Source: Zunongwangia profunda SM-A87
Lineage (GTDB): Bacteria > Bacteroidota > Bacteroidia > Flavobacteriales > Flavobacteriaceae
Direction of reading: 5' to 3'
DNA length: 64,000 nucleotides
Assembly: GCF_000023465.1 (NCBI RefSeq)
Contig: NC_014041.1
Location: 3,540,001-3,604,000, forward strand
Position numbers and translations under genes: made by a program. The notes beneath the pieces are model-generated. The model saw nothing but the letters and a program-made list of their open reading frames with translations, did not search any database and had not been told where the DNA came from. This document shows positions 18,409-27,291 of the stretch, piece by piece (position 1 is the stretch's first letter; every line of letters starts with the position of its first letter).

Positions 18409-19536
18409 ATGGATTATTTTAGAAACATAAGCCTCTACCATTTAATGATCGGTAAACAAAAGATGATAGGGATTAAATTTCAACCCGATAAGGTCATCCA
18501 TGGACTTATTAAAAGTCTGGACAACCCCAAATGGAGCGACCATTTTAAGATGGTCTATCTACCCAATACCAAGGCAAACCGCTCCCAGATATTCATTACC
18601 TTTAAAGGGGTCGCATGGATCAACTATAACAGGTTTTATAACAATCGCCCTTCCACAACAGGAGCTGCCCAAATAGATAGTTCCTGGTTTCGTAACCGTG
18701 ATATACCGGGAGGTTACCGCCGTTGCCCAGAAAATTATCTTTTAAAACTGGAGCTTAAAAGGTACTCTGTTAGTACTATTAAAACATATGTCACTTTCTT
18801 TGAAAAGTTTATTAATCACTATTCACAGCGGGATATAGACAGTCTGGATGAATGTGAGATTAGATTGTTCCTGCAAAGTTTGATACAGGAGAATAAGTCC
18901 AATTCCTACATCAACCAGGCTATAAATGCCATCAAATTTTATTATGAAGTGGTCTGTGGGATGCCTAACCGGTTTTATGATATGGAGCGCCCCAGACGGG
19001 AACACAGACTACCCCAAGTTATTTCTAGAGAGGAAATATTTGCGATCATCGAAAACACTAATAATATCAAACACCGCTGTATTGTAGAACTCCTGTATAG
19101 TAGCGGTCTGCGCCGATCAGAACTTTTAAACCTGAAGCTTCAAGATATAGACAGTAAGCGCATGCTTATTAAAATTAAAGCAGGTAAAGGCAACAAGGAC
19201 AGGTTTACTATTTTATCTGAGAAATGCCTTGCCCATTTACGACAGTATTACAGAAAATGGAAACCGGAAATCTACCTTTTTGAAGGGCAACCGGGAAAAC
19301 AATATAGCGGAGCGAGTGTACTAAAGGTGGTCAAAAACGCCTCTAGCAAGGCCAAACCGAACAAAAATATAAGTCCGCACATCCTGCGCCACAGCTTTGC
19401 TACCCACCTTTTGGAATCTGGCGTGGATCTTAGAAAGATACAGGTTTTACTAGGGCATGGTTCTACTAAAACCACTGAAATTTACACCCATGTAGCTACG
19501 AATACTTTTAAATCAATTAAAAATCCTTTAGATTAG
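18409..19536 (+). CDS. Tyrosine recombinase heading the cassette array (integron-integrase-like role)
   Basis: The protein has an N-terminal extension (IGIKFQPDKVIHGLIKSL), a SAM-like core-binding domain (about 105-190) and a catalytic domain with all active residues: Arg in SSGLRRSELL, Lys in AGKGNKDR, HILRHSFATHLLE, LLGHGSTKTTEIYTHV with the nucleophilic Tyr about 16 residues from the end. The extra helix domain that marks true IntI between the Arg and HxxR motifs is absent, so it is a Xer-like recombinase. The frame is open from 18361; the ATG at 18409 fits related proteins better. It runs in the same direction as the cassettes, and its 3' end abuts a palindromic att site. Confidence 0.85.
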   Translation: MDYFRNISLYHLMIGKQKMIGIKFQPDKVIHGLIKSLDNPKWSDHFKMVYLPNTKANRSQIFITFKGVAWINYNRFYNNRPSTTGAAQIDSSWFRNRDIPGGYRRCPENYLLKLELKRYSVSTIKTYVTFFEKFINHYSQRDIDSLDECEIRLFLQSLIQENKSNSYINQAINAIKFYYEVVCGMPNRFYDMERPRREHRLPQVISREEIFAIIENTNNIKHRCIVELLYSSGLRRSELLNLKLQDIDSKRMLIKIKAGKGNKDRFTILSEKCLAHLRQYYRKWKPEIYLFEGQPGKQYSGASVLKVVKNASSKAKPNKNISPHILRHSFATHLLESGVDLRKIQVLLGHGSTKTTEIYTHVATNTFKSIKNPLD

Positions 19537-19553
19537 TCATCGCTAAAAAAGAA

Positions 19554-19590
19554 ATAAACGTACCGGTACGTTTATACATACGTTGTGTGC
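19554..19590 (+). other. attI-like primary insertion site
   Basis: Directly after the integrase stop lies a 22-bp perfect palindrome (19554-19575, centre ACCGGT) followed by CATAC and the core GTTGTGTGC (19582-19590). The same layout, palindrome plus CATACGTTGTRC, follows four decayed integrase tails later in the window. The first cassette begins at this core and ends with its exact complement at 20992. Confidence 0.75.
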
Positions 19591-19643
19591 AAGCTGAAAA
19601 GATAAACAGTGTGAATAACATTAAATAAAAGTTAATACAAATA

Positions 19644-20981
19644 ATGAGATATATATTTCTATTTACATTTTTGTTTTGCGTAGACTATTGTACAGCACAA
19701 GTTGACCAAAGCGACAAGCAAAGGCTCATTGTTACCACCGACCTTGGAGGCACAGACCCCGATGATATCCAATCTATTATTCATCTTTTGGTTTGCTCTA
19801 ATGTAATAGACATTGAAGGCCTTGTAAGCTCCCAAGTTTGGATGGACGATCCTGACAAGACCGACAAGATAATTGAATCTATAAATTGGTATGAAGAAAT
19901 ATTACCCAACTTAAAAAAGCACGCCCAAGGATATCCAGAGGCAAACTATTTAAAGTCAGTCACTAAGCGAGGCCAAGCAAAATCTAATATGTCTGGCGTC
20001 GGAAAAGGCAAAGACTCTCCAGGCTCGGAACTGATTATTTCTGTAGTTGACAATAAAGAAGATAAACGACCAGTATGGATTTCTGGATGGGGAGGCATGA
20101 ACACTCTTGCACAAGCCCTGTGGAAAGTAAAGAATACTCGAAGCAAAAAAGAACTAAGAGAATTCATAAAGAAAATTCGGATTTACGATGTGCTTGGTCA
20201 AGATGATGCGGGTGCATGGATTGCAAAAAGCTTTCCTGACATTGTTTATATACGCAACAAAAAAATCTATGGATGGGCTCCTTCTGACGAATGGACTAAG
20301 AAAAATGTTCAGAACATAATGCCATTAGGACAATATTATCCTGATAGGGTATGGGCAACGGAAGGCGATACACCTGCTTTTCTTTTTGTATATGCCAATG
20401 GATTAAACGCACCAGAACATATAGATTACGGAGGATGGGGTGGTCGATTTTCCACAGAAAAGATAAGTGGAATACGCGGCATGGATTTTATTGTCAAGAG
20501 TGGTAAAGATGAAACACAATATGACCCTTATTACATGTACGGCAGTACAGAAGAAGGCATTGACGCCATAAACAAATGGAAAAAACACATTTTTAATGAT
20601 TTTGCAGCCCGTATGTTGTGGACTACCACAGAAAACTATTCTGCTGTAAACCATCATCCCGTGGCTATTGTAGATGGCGATAACTCATTGAAAGTTATTA
20701 ATAAAAAAGCGATTTCTGGAGATTCCTTAATTTTTGATGCTTCGGCTTCAAATGATCCTGATGAGAATACGCTGGATTATAAATGGTCGGTTTATAATGA
20801 ACCAAGTACATATAAAGGTGCAATAACAATAGAAGAAAGTTCTTCATCGACATGTAAAATACTTGTACCTTCTGAGGCTTCAGGCAAGACCATACATCTT
20901 ATTTTAGAAATAACTGACAACGGGACTCCGGCTTTGACTGCGTATAGACGAATTGTAATAAATGTAGACAAAGAAGAATAA
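19644..20981 (+). CDS. Cassette 1: secreted DUF1593 nucleoside-hydrolase-like protein
   Basis: A signal peptide (MRYIFLFTFLFCVDYCTAQ) is followed by the nucleoside-hydrolase-like calcium motif TTDLGGTDPDDIQS and a long DUF1593 domain, then a C-terminal immunoglobulin-like domain with DASASNDPDENTLDYKWSV (about 350-445). Family members act on sugars or nucleosides outside the cell, but the substrate is unknown. At 445 residues it is the largest cargo near the primary att site and thus, by integron logic, the last captured. Confidence 0.8.
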   Translation: MRYIFLFTFLFCVDYCTAQVDQSDKQRLIVTTDLGGTDPDDIQSIIHLLVCSNVIDIEGLVSSQVWMDDPDKTDKIIESINWYEEILPNLKKHAQGYPEANYLKSVTKRGQAKSNMSGVGKGKDSPGSELIISVVDNKEDKRPVWISGWGGMNTLAQALWKVKNTRSKKELREFIKKIRIYDVLGQDDAGAWIAKSFPDIVYIRNKKIYGWAPSDEWTKKNVQNIMPLGQYYPDRVWATEGDTPAFLFVYANGLNAPEHIDYGGWGGRFSTEKISGIRGMDFIVKSGKDETQYDPYYMYGSTEEGIDAINKWKKHIFNDFAARMLWTTTENYSAVNHHPVAIVDGDNSLKVINKKAISGDSLIFDASASNDPDENTLDYKWSVYNEPSTYKGAITIEESSSSTCKILVPSEASGKTIHLILEITDNGTPALTAYRRIVINVDKEE

Positions 20982-20991
20982 CTAAAAGCCA

Positions 20992-21125
20992 GCACACAAC
21001 ACAGTGTAAAAACAATTGCTAGGTCTGTATTCATCGGAAAGTCCTGCGGACTTTACTAATGTTGTTTTTTCTTTTTCTATCATACAGACTAAAGCACGCA
21101 ACTGTTCTTACACAAACCGTTGGCA
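20992..21125 (+). other. attC-like site 1
   Basis: The site starts GCACACAAC (complement of the attI core) and ends ACCGTTGGC. The arms GTGTAAAAACAATTGC and GCAACTGTTCTTACAC pair with two mismatches, and an inner pair GTCTGTAT/ATACAGAC also folds. The overall form is that of an integron attC: a long imperfect palindrome with core motifs at its ends. Confidence 0.75.
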
Positions 21126-21155
21126 GTAATGTTTAATAAAAATTACCGTAAAAGA

Positions 21156-21686
21156 ATGATAAAAAAATTATTCCTATTGATTTTATTATCTCAAATTATG
21201 ATTTCGTGTTCTACGAAAAAATTTTCTGATAAAGCAACAAAAAAAATATATCCTGTTGAAAGATTTGGCCAATTAGATAGAAGTGTATTAGACTCAGTTT
21301 TGCAGAATGGTAGTAATACAAGTATTGATTCAAATAAGCCTTTAGTAATTATATATTATCCAGGAAAAGATAAATGTAATTCATCCGGTTCTTCAACGAG
21401 ACGTTCTACAAAAGTTTGGTACAATAAAATGGAAAAAGGAATTAATAAAATAGAGCCCTCCAATATAGTATATGTTTATAAAGATTCTACAGATTTGTTC
21501 GAAAGACATGATGGATTTAAGGATTGGAAACAAGACCCCAATAAAGTTATAGAAAAAACCTTTTTCAAAACACATCCACCATGTGGTGGATATGTATTAA
21601 TTTCTGATTCCGGAAGATATATTTCACACTTAGCAGAATTTGATAAAAAATTTTTGTGGCAGAGATTGGAACAATTGATTAATTAA
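21156..21686 (+). CDS. Cassette 2: lipoprotein of unknown function
   Basis: The ATG at 21156 gives MIKKLFLLILLSQIMISCSTKK, a clear lipoprotein signal with the lipid-anchored Cys near residue 18; the frame itself is open from 21120. The mature part has LVIIYYPGKDKCNSSGSST and a late THPPCGGYVLIS but no family I recognise. The cassette is bounded by GTTGGCAG (21119) and CTGCCAAC (21729), exact complements. Confidence 0.7.
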   Translation: MIKKLFLLILLSQIMISCSTKKFSDKATKKIYPVERFGQLDRSVLDSVLQNGSNTSIDSNKPLVIIYYPGKDKCNSSGSSTRRSTKVWYNKMEKGINKIEPSNIVYVYKDSTDLFERHDGFKDWKQDPNKVIEKTFFKTHPPCGGYVLISDSGRYISHLAEFDKKFLWQRLEQLIN

Positions 21687-21857
21687 ATATCAAATTACTT
21701 AAAAAAAATTAATTTCAACTCAACAAAACTGCCAACAACGGCTCATCGCAAATAACGGGTTTAGTCGAAAAAGTGCAATTTTAGAAACCAGGAAAGAATA
21801 CAAATAAACCGACAACTCCGCGGCCCTACTCCCGCAACTTGCGATAGCCGAGACCGT

Positions 21858-23475
21858 CAGACTGTCTCAAAACCTAAAAATTCCGTATTTTTAGGATATG
21901 GAATACCAACAAGGACAAGACCGCGAACAGCTTAGTCTTTACGCAACCTGTTTGGATGATATGATTCCCCAAGATAATAGCGTACGGCTCATTGATCAAT
22001 TTGTCAACTTGCTCGATTTATCCCAAATGGGCTTTCAAATTATAGCCACTCAAGGGAGGCCGCCCTATGACCCCGCAGATCTGCTCAAACTCTTTATCTA
22101 TGGCTATATGAACCAGATGCGATCTTCCCGAAGATTGGAGAAAGAGGCTTATCGTAACATTGAAATGATCTGGCTGATTAAAAACTTAAAACCCGATCAC
22201 AATACCATTGCCCGGTTTAGAAAAGAAAACCCAAAAGCCATCCGAAAGGTGTTCCGGCAAAGCGTGGCCATCGCCCGTAACTTCAACCTGATCGGGGAAA
22301 CACTTATTGCCGGGGATTCTACCAAGCTAAGGGCGCAAAACAGCAAAAAAAATAACTACAACAAAAAGAAAATCCAGCGCCATCTCGACTATATTGATAA
22401 AAAGCTCCAAGAGCATAACCAGGAACTGGCCACAGCTGATGGAGACCGGAAAAAAACCAAAGAAATTAAAGATCAAATAAAGGGGCGCAAACAGCAACAG
22501 GTCAAATACCGGGCAATACAAAAACAATTAGACAACGATGCTTCTTCTGAAAACCCACAACGATCAATTTCTGATCCCGATAGCCGGCATCAAATTGTAT
22601 GGGGAACCGTTACCGAGGTCTGCTACACCGCGCAAACTACCGTAGATGCCAAACATAAATTACTGATCGATTATAAACTCACCAATCAAAATGATAAAAA
22701 AGCAATGGGCATCATGCTCAGAAGGGCCAAGTCCATTTTACAATCAAATTCCTTTACTGCACTTTATGACAAAGGCTATCATACCGGAAGCGAGTTCCAT
22801 ATTGCCGATAGTATGGGTATCAATACCCTGGTGGCCATTCCGGCCATTGGTCGTAAAAGTCAGGCGCCAGATCCTAAATACAATGCTGAAAACTTCATTT
22901 ATAATCCTGATGATGACGCCTATACTTGCCCTCAGGGAAATACTTTATACAGCAATGGCTCCTGGTACAAAGCCCGCAACTATACCTTTAAACAATACAA
23001 GACCAGGGCATGCAAACAATGCCCGGTACGAGATAATTGCACTACTTCAAAAATCAATGGAAAGGTCATTCAGCGCAGTCAGTACACGCAAAACATTCAG
23101 GACAACGCTAAGCGCATTGCTCAAAGCGGTGCGCTGTATAAAAAGCGACAGGCCTTAGTTGAACATCCATATGGTACTATAAAGCGCCAATGGGGCTTTG
23201 ACCATATCATGACCAAAAGAGGCATTAAAGCAGCTTCAGCCGACTTTGGACTCATCGCACTGGCCTATAATTTAAGAAGATTGTTCAATAGTAAAATCGG
23301 CTTACACCAACTCATCGTATTACTATTTTTAAAGAAGTATATAAAAGCCTTTATAAGACTGAAAAAAGCTTTTACCCAATGCACAACAAAAAATACTGAT
23401 CATAGTATAAATTTTGTTTTCAATCCTAATTTCAACTATTTTTAAAACCAAAGCAGGTAGTTTTGAGACAAACTG
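21858..23475 (+). mobile_element. IS1182-family insertion sequence, complete
   Basis: The 1618-bp element has terminal inverted repeats CAGACTGTCTCAAAAC and CAGTTTGTCTCAAAAC (second read on the minus strand), and a 4-bp target duplication CCGT. Four-base duplications inside palindromes are usual for this family. It interrupts attC-like site 2 in the 3' arm. Confidence 0.9.
21898..23445 (+). CDS. IS1182 family transposase
   Basis: The 515-residue DDE transposase has an N-terminal DUF772-type domain (PYDPADLLKLFIYGYMNQMRSSRRLEKE), the first Asp in IAGDSTKLRAQNS, the second Asp in FTALYDKGYHTGSEF, a zinc-binding ACKQCPVRDNC motif and the C-terminal Glu in ALVEHPYGTIKRQWG. It is intact and fills the element, so it may be active. 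Confidence 0.92.
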   Translation: MEYQQGQDREQLSLYATCLDDMIPQDNSVRLIDQFVNLLDLSQMGFQIIATQGRPPYDPADLLKLFIYGYMNQMRSSRRLEKEAYRNIEMIWLIKNLKPDHNTIARFRKENPKAIRKVFRQSVAIARNFNLIGETLIAGDSTKLRAQNSKKNNYNKKKIQRHLDYIDKKLQEHNQELATADGDRKKTKEIKDQIKGRKQQQVKYRAIQKQLDNDASSENPQRSISDPDSRHQIVWGTVTEVCYTAQTTVDAKHKLLIDYKLTNQNDKKAMGIMLRRAKSILQSNSFTALYDKGYHTGSEFHIADSMGINTLVAIPAIGRKSQAPDPKYNAENFIYNPDDDAYTCPQGNTLYSNGSWYKARNYTFKQYKTRACKQCPVRDNCTTSKINGKVIQRSQYTQNIQDNAKRIAQSGALYKKRQALVEHPYGTIKRQWGFDHIMTKRGIKAASADFGLIALAYNLRRLFNSKIGLHQLIVLLFLKKYIKAFIRLKKAFTQCTTKNTDHSINFVFNPNFNYF

Positions 23476-23716
23476 CCGTTAGGTGCAATTCCCCACATGA
23501 AGAAAAAGCCTGTTAATTTCTTGAGCTAACGACAAAATGATAATATAAAAAAGTAATGGGAATTGAGAAATTGAAAAAACATAACTGATTAATAATCAAT
23601 AACTAAATTTGACGTTAGTCAGAATTTGAGACAAAAAATTCGGCTAAATGAGAAAAAACATAAAAAACAATAAACCAAATTTTCTATTTTGCACCTTGTT
23701 ACAGATTTGAAACTAA

Positions 23717-24160
23717 ATGAAAAGACAATTATTTTTTGGGAGTTTTTTGACCTTGGTTTTCGGTGGACTAATTTACGTACTGTTCCGAACTGCAACGCTC
23801 AAAATGTTCGGTTGGTACGAAACTATTGGTTTGGGCGGACTGACAAACGGAATGCGAAAATTGACTTTTAAATTTGCCAATGAACTTCCCGAATGGATTT
23901 TGTTCTCGCTACCAGACGGACTTTGGATTTTCTCGTATGTTTGCTTAATGTTGGCTATTTGGCAAAATTCTGTTTCGCTTAAAAATGCCTTGTGGATTTT
24001 CATAATTCCAATTTTGGCAATCGGTAGCGAAATCGGACAACTATTTGGACTTATAATTGGAACATTCGATTTGACCGACTTGTTTTTTTATATTTTCGGA
24101 ATGATTTTACCATTCATATTTTTTACAAAAACCATTAACTTAAAATTTAAATTTCAATGA
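23717..24160 (+). CDS. Cassette 3, gene 1: VanZ-like membrane protein
   Basis: The 147-residue protein has four hydrophobic helices and the VanZ-type pattern LPDGLWIFSYVCLML followed by IGSEIGQLFGLIIGTFDLTDLFFYIFG. VanZ-like proteins are found in teicoplanin-resistance clusters and widely elsewhere with unknown function. Its stop overlaps the next start (ATGA), so the cassette carries a two-gene unit. Confidence 0.65.
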   Translation: MKRQLFFGSFLTLVFGGLIYVLFRTATLKMFGWYETIGLGGLTNGMRKLTFKFANELPEWILFSLPDGLWIFSYVCLMLAIWQNSVSLKNALWIFIIPILAIGSEIGQLFGLIIGTFDLTDLFFYIFGMILPFIFFTKTINLKFKFQ

Positions 24161-24684
24161 AAAAAAATCTACAACACCTAATTTCAGCTTCGGCTTTAGC
24201 ATTATTTGTATTCATCGCATTTGGAAGTATGGATGACGAATCTTCAAACGAACCGACAGCGTCTGAAAAAATTCAAGCTGATGAAAGTTTAACTCAAGCT
24301 CAAAAAGACAGTCTTTTAGTAATAGAACGACAAAAAGAAATAGAAACAAGAGAAAACCAAACCGTTTATGCTTCAGACCTGTATTATACCTATCAACAAA
24401 ATGAAGTGAGTACTGATAATAATTTCAAAGGCAAATATTTTTATGTTGAGGGATTTGTCGAGTACATAAAGAAAGACATATTGGACGATATTTATGTTAC
24501 TTTAAAAACTGGCGAAGTGATTGGGAGTGTCCAATGCTATCTTGACGATGCCAATGTTGCAGCTCAATTAAAAAAGGGACAACGAATTACAGTTTACGGA
24601 AAATGTGACGGACTTATTATGATGAACGTTTTAATGAAAAACTGTAAGGTCGTTGAAAATTTATCTGACTTGAAAAACCAATAA
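24157..24684 (+). CDS. Cassette 3, gene 2: OB-fold (tRNA_anti-like) protein
   Basis: After a hydrophobic N-terminus (ISASALALFVFIAFGS) and an acidic linker, residues about 75-170 match the tRNA_anti-like OB-fold domain: LYYTYQQNEVSTDNNFKGKYFYVEGFVEYIKKD and later LKKGQRITVYGKCDGLIMMNVLMKNC. Such proteins occur in phage and mobile regions, with no defined function. It overlaps the VanZ-like gene by 4 bp. Confidence 0.65.
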   Translation: MKKNLQHLISASALALFVFIAFGSMDDESSNEPTASEKIQADESLTQAQKDSLLVIERQKEIETRENQTVYASDLYYTYQQNEVSTDNNFKGKYFYVEGFVEYIKKDILDDIYVTLKTGEVIGSVQCYLDDANVAAQLKKGQRITVYGKCDGLIMMNVLMKNCKVVENLSDLKNQ

Positions 24685-24689
24685 AAACT

Positions 24690-25001
24690 GCACCTAAAAA
24701 TGGTAACTGTTGCACAAGCCTATATTTCTAAAAAAAGAGAATTATCCTGATTTTTCGTAATAGATAAATTATTGTTATTCAAATTTATCGTATTCTTTAA
24801 AACTACTTTTATTTCGAATTTTGATTCAAAAAGAACTTGTGCAACAGGCACAATGGCTATAAATAATTGCTTGTTCTTGCCTACTTCTGAAAATTGCTGG
24901 CGCCAGTTCGCTTCGCTCGTGTCTCGCGGATTTTCAGCTTGGTGTGTACTTGCAAAGTTTCGTGCTAAATCACGCAACTACTCATAGCCGAGACGTTACC
25001 C
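24690..25001 (+). other. attC-like site 3, split by a MITE
   Basis: GCACCTAA at 24690 complements the cassette-3 core GTTAGGTGC. After the MITE the site resumes as CAATGGCTATAAATAATTGC and closes with GCAACTACTCATAGCC and ACGTTACCC (24994-25002). The arms GGCTAT...ATTGC and GCAACTACTCATAGCC pair with small bulges. This is family B, seen again at 31186 and, less well, 45767. Confidence 0.7.
24707..24847. repeat. 141-bp MITE-like element, copy 1
   Basis: Perfect 12-bp terminal inverted repeats, CTGTTGCACAAG and CTTGTGCAACAG, enclose A+T-rich non-coding sequence. A second copy lies at 53392. In both, the flanks ATGGTAA on the left and GCAC on the right are shared, and the host attC core is split after AA. 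Confidence 0.75.
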
Positions 25002-25019
25002 AACATTTGAAAAAAACGA

Positions 25020-25166
25020 CTTACATACAATTCAAAGTTCCGAAAAATGAACCTACTTCTGAACCAAATGGAGCTGTAAAGCGGAATATTAAAAAAGCAA
25101 TTATCGGAATTTTAAGTTCTATAATTCCGAAAGGAAATCCTGATTTTAAAAATAAAATTGACCTTG
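25020..25166 (+). pseudogene. Cassette 4 gene, truncated by IS3
   Basis: An open frame (TYIQFKVPKNEPTSEPNGAV and on) starts just inside the cassette that begins GTTACCC and runs without stop into the IS3 end at 25167. The product is not recognised. The rest of the gene and its 3' att site are lost. Confidence 0.5.
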
Positions 25167-25232
25167 TGTAAGCTTCCCTTAAAATCTAACTGTTTAAAAG
25201 TATATTATTTTGCTTAATTTTAAACAGTAATT

Positions 25233-25532
25233 ATGAAGAAGAGTAAATATTCACCACAACAAATCGCCAAGATTTTAAAGGAATTTGATAACGGCAAAAC
25301 GGCCGCTGAAATCAGCCGGGAGTACAAAATCAGCGCAGCTGCTTTTTAAAAGTGGAGGGAACGCTATGGCGGTATGAACGGTAAAGAACTCAAGCGTTTA
25401 AAAGACCTTGAGGAAGAAAATCGAAGGCTCAAGCAGATGTATGCCAATTTATCGCTGGATCATCAAATGGCCAAAGAGATTATTGAAAACCTGCCTGCCG
25501 GCAGGCAGGAAAGCTTTAAAGCCCTGGCGTAA
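25233..25532 (+). pseudogene. IS3 OrfA with in-frame stop
   Basis: The helix-turn-helix protein (YSPQQIAKILKEFDNGKTAAE) is cut by TAA at 25347-25349, where the second copy (56816) reads TAC. The 20-bp palindrome CCTGCCTGCCGGCAGGCAGG lies near its 3' end at 25490-25509 and encodes LPAGRQ. With the stop, OrfAB fusion by frameshifting cannot be made from this copy. Confidence 0.8.
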
Positions 25533-26322
25533 ACGAGCTATCACAAAAGAACTTATTCATTACGGTATTAGTAGGGCATGCCGTGTGTTGAATATGAGTA
25601 AGAGTGTTTATTACTACAGTCCTTTGCCGAAGAACGACACTGCGATCGAAACAGCTTTACAACAAAAGGCTGAAGAACATTCGGAAGAAGGCTTTTGGAT
25701 GGCTTATGAACGATTACGCCATGAAGGTAAGCCTTGGAACCATAAACGGGTGTACCGGGTCTATAAAAAACTTGGTTTAAGTTTAAGAAGAAAGGTAAAA
25801 AAGCGATTACCGGCCAGAGTCAAAAAACCTTTGGAAGTTCCATTAGCTCCCAATGGTAGTTGGAGTATTGATTTTGTTACTGATATCTTAGAGAATAAAA
25901 GACGCTTCCGCGGCCTAACGGTTATTGATGATTATAACCGGGAAGCATTACATATAGAAATTGATTTTTCATTGCCCAGCAAGCGTGTCATTTGGGTATT
26001 AAACCATTTAATTAATCGCAGAGGAAAACCTCAAAAAATAAGGATGGATAATGGTCCTGAATTTGTAGCTAAGATCGCCTCGGAGTGGAGTCAGATGCAA
26101 GGCATCATTTTTCAATATATCCAACCCGGAAAGCCGACACAAAATGCATTTATTGAACGCTTTAATGGAAGTTACCGAAGAGGAGTACTCAATAAGTATA
26201 TCTTTGAAGATCTAAACCAAGTCAGGGAACAAACCCAAACTTGGATGGAAGATTATAATAACATCCGGCCACATAATGCCTTAGGAAAAAATGGCACCTG
26301 TAGCCTATGCCGAATTTCATAG
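25408..26322 (+). CDS. IS3 OrfB transposase
   Basis: The rve-type catalytic core shows the DDE residues in WSIDFVTDIL, IRMDNGPEFVA and NAFIERFNGSYRRGVL, with the end LGKNGTCSLCRIS. The N-terminal part contains the leucine/basic region shared with OrfA in another frame. It is normally produced by programmed frameshifting from OrfA, which is broken here. Confidence 0.85.
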   Translation: MRKKIEGSSRCMPIYRWIIKWPKRLLKTCLPAGRKALKPWRKRAITKELIHYGISRACRVLNMSKSVYYYSPLPKNDTAIETALQQKAEEHSEEGFWMAYERLRHEGKPWNHKRVYRVYKKLGLSLRRKVKKRLPARVKKPLEVPLAPNGSWSIDFVTDILENKRRFRGLTVIDDYNREALHIEIDFSLPSKRVIWVLNHLINRRGKPQKIRMDNGPEFVAKIASEWSQMQGIIFQYIQPGKPTQNAFIERFNGSYRRGVLNKYIFEDLNQVREQTQTWMEDYNNIRPHNALGKNGTCSLCRIS

Positions 26323-26426
26323 TTCTGGCGGTACCGCCAGAACTATGAAAAACAGTAATTTTAGACAATCAGGCAGTTCTAATTAGGGGAAGCTTACAAC
26401 CAGCTTGCGAACCAGAATAAAAAATT

Positions 26427-26738
26427 ATGAAAAAAATTGTGACCGGGATTATCATAGCAATAATTCCCATTTATACCTTTTTTACATGGCTGATCATTTA
26501 TAACAAGTATCCTGAAACTGATCAGTCTTATAGATTGAGTAAATTTAAAGATATAATTTTTAACATTCCTATTAGTCAAACTAGTCTAAGTGGTTTAAAT
26601 ATTGTTTTGTCTTCTTTGGCTATATATTATCTTCTAACTTCGGTTAACAAAAATTATTTATCAAAGAAAATTATTACTATTCTTATTGCAGGACTGTTAT
26701 TTTTTATCATTCTCTATAATATTTGGGGTATTTTATAA
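26427..26738 (+). CDS. Small membrane protein (cassette with lost 5' end)
   Basis: The 103-residue protein has three hydrophobic helices (about 4-24, 55-70, 82-101). No family is recognised. The IS3 element removed the 5' cassette boundary 28 bp upstream of the start, while the 3' att site is intact at 26771. Confidence 0.55.
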   Translation: MKKIVTGIIIAIIPIYTFFTWLIIYNKYPETDQSYRLSKFKDIIFNIPISQTSLSGLNIVLSSLAIYYLLTSVNKNYLSKKIITILIAGLLFFIILYNIWGIL

Positions 26739-26770
26739 TTTTCTAAGAGAATTTATTAATATAGCTACAG

Positions 26771-26901
26771 TTTGTAACGGTTCATCGCCAATAAGCGGCA
26801 CCGTTAGAAAGAAAATATTTAAATTGACTAACGAACCAATACTAAGCCGACAAATCCGCGTCCCTTACTCCGCCAACTAGTTACAAACGAAAACGTTGTA
26901 A
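26771..26901 (+). other. attC-like site 4 (family A)
   Basis: Arms TTTGTAACGGTTCATCGCCAA and GCCAACTAGTTACAAAC pair, and the closing core is ACGTTGTAA (26895). The interior has the family-A segment AAGCCGACAAATCCGCGTCCC. Confidence 0.7.
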
Positions 26902-26911
26902 ATAATATAGA

Positions 26912-27103
26912 ATGACTATCGAAGAAATTCACAAAATAGCAGAAAAATGCGATTTAAAAGGTACAACTGTAAATGAACGCCTTTACATTTCTGGTCTTTT
27001 AAACGAGTTTGACAAGGCAATGATAATGGACAAACCTAAAGCACGCGAAATATTAAAAGCCCTTAAAGTGGACGAAAACTCAATTGAAAAAATAGTCTCT
27101 TAA
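26912..27103 (+). CDS. Small conserved-type protein, cassette 5 gene 1
   Basis: The 63-residue helical protein (MTIEEIHKIAEKCDLKGTTV) starts 11 bp after the cassette core and shares its TAATG junction with the next frame. No family is recognised; the high helix content and charged pattern suggest a real small protein. Confidence 0.5.
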   Translation: MTIEEIHKIAEKCDLKGTTVNERLYISGLLNEFDKAMIMDKPKAREILKALKVDENSIEKIVS

Positions 27104-27291
27104 TGAAATATAGCATTCCAGATAAAAGAGAGTTGATAAAATCCGAAATTGAATTTCTGACTTATTTATTTGGGAAAGAAAAATCGGAATGGACAAATTT
27201 AATCGGAAATCTGAAAGTTATTGCGAGCTGTGGTTGCGGAAAATGTCCGACTATAATATTTGGAAAAACATTTGAGCATCAAAAGTTTTAA
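27103..27291 (+). CDS. Small protein with CGCGKC motif, cassette 5 gene 2
   Basis: The 62-residue product contains ASCGCGKCPTIIFG, which could be a metal or redox site. It starts at the last base of the upstream stop, a coupled arrangement. No attC-like site follows, so the 3' end of this cassette seems deleted. Confidence 0.5.
   Translation: MKYSIPDKRELIKSEIEFLTYLFGKEKSEWTNLIGNLKVIASCGCGKCPTIIFGKTFEHQKF

Larger units (their letters stand above)
21729..23486 (+). other. attC-like site 2, split by IS1182
   Basis: The left 129 bp (21729-21857) run from CTGCCAAC through GGCTCATCGCAAATAACGGG to CCCGCAACTTGCGATAGCCGAGACCGT. The right piece is the core GTTAGGTGC at 23478. IS1182 separates them and duplicated CCGT. 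Without the IS the palindrome is complete. This site type (call it family A) recurs at 26771, 32629, 36815, 41638, 48017 and 56443. Confidence 0.75.
25167..26398 (+). mobile_element. IS3-family element, copy 1
   Basis: The 1232-bp element is bounded by TGTAAGCTTCCC and, inverted, GGGAAGCTTACA. Two overlapping frames encode OrfA and OrfB. No clear target duplication is visible, so the flanks may have recombined. A 5'-part copy with over 95% apparent identity is at 56751. Confidence 0.85.

Noticed and set aside
18409..19536. Calling the recombinase IntI
   Set aside because: The IntI-specific helix insertion between the first Arg and the HxxR motif is absent, so the name would overstate the evidence.
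22691..23158. 155-codon frame inside the IS1182 transposase
   Set aside because: It overlaps the intact transposase on the same strand in another frame and resembles nothing.
25167..26398. IS3 copy 1 and copy 2 (56751) as ends of a composite transposon carrying the array
   Set aside because: Copy 2 is truncated, copy 1 has a dead OrfA, and the array begins before copy 1, so they do not bracket it.
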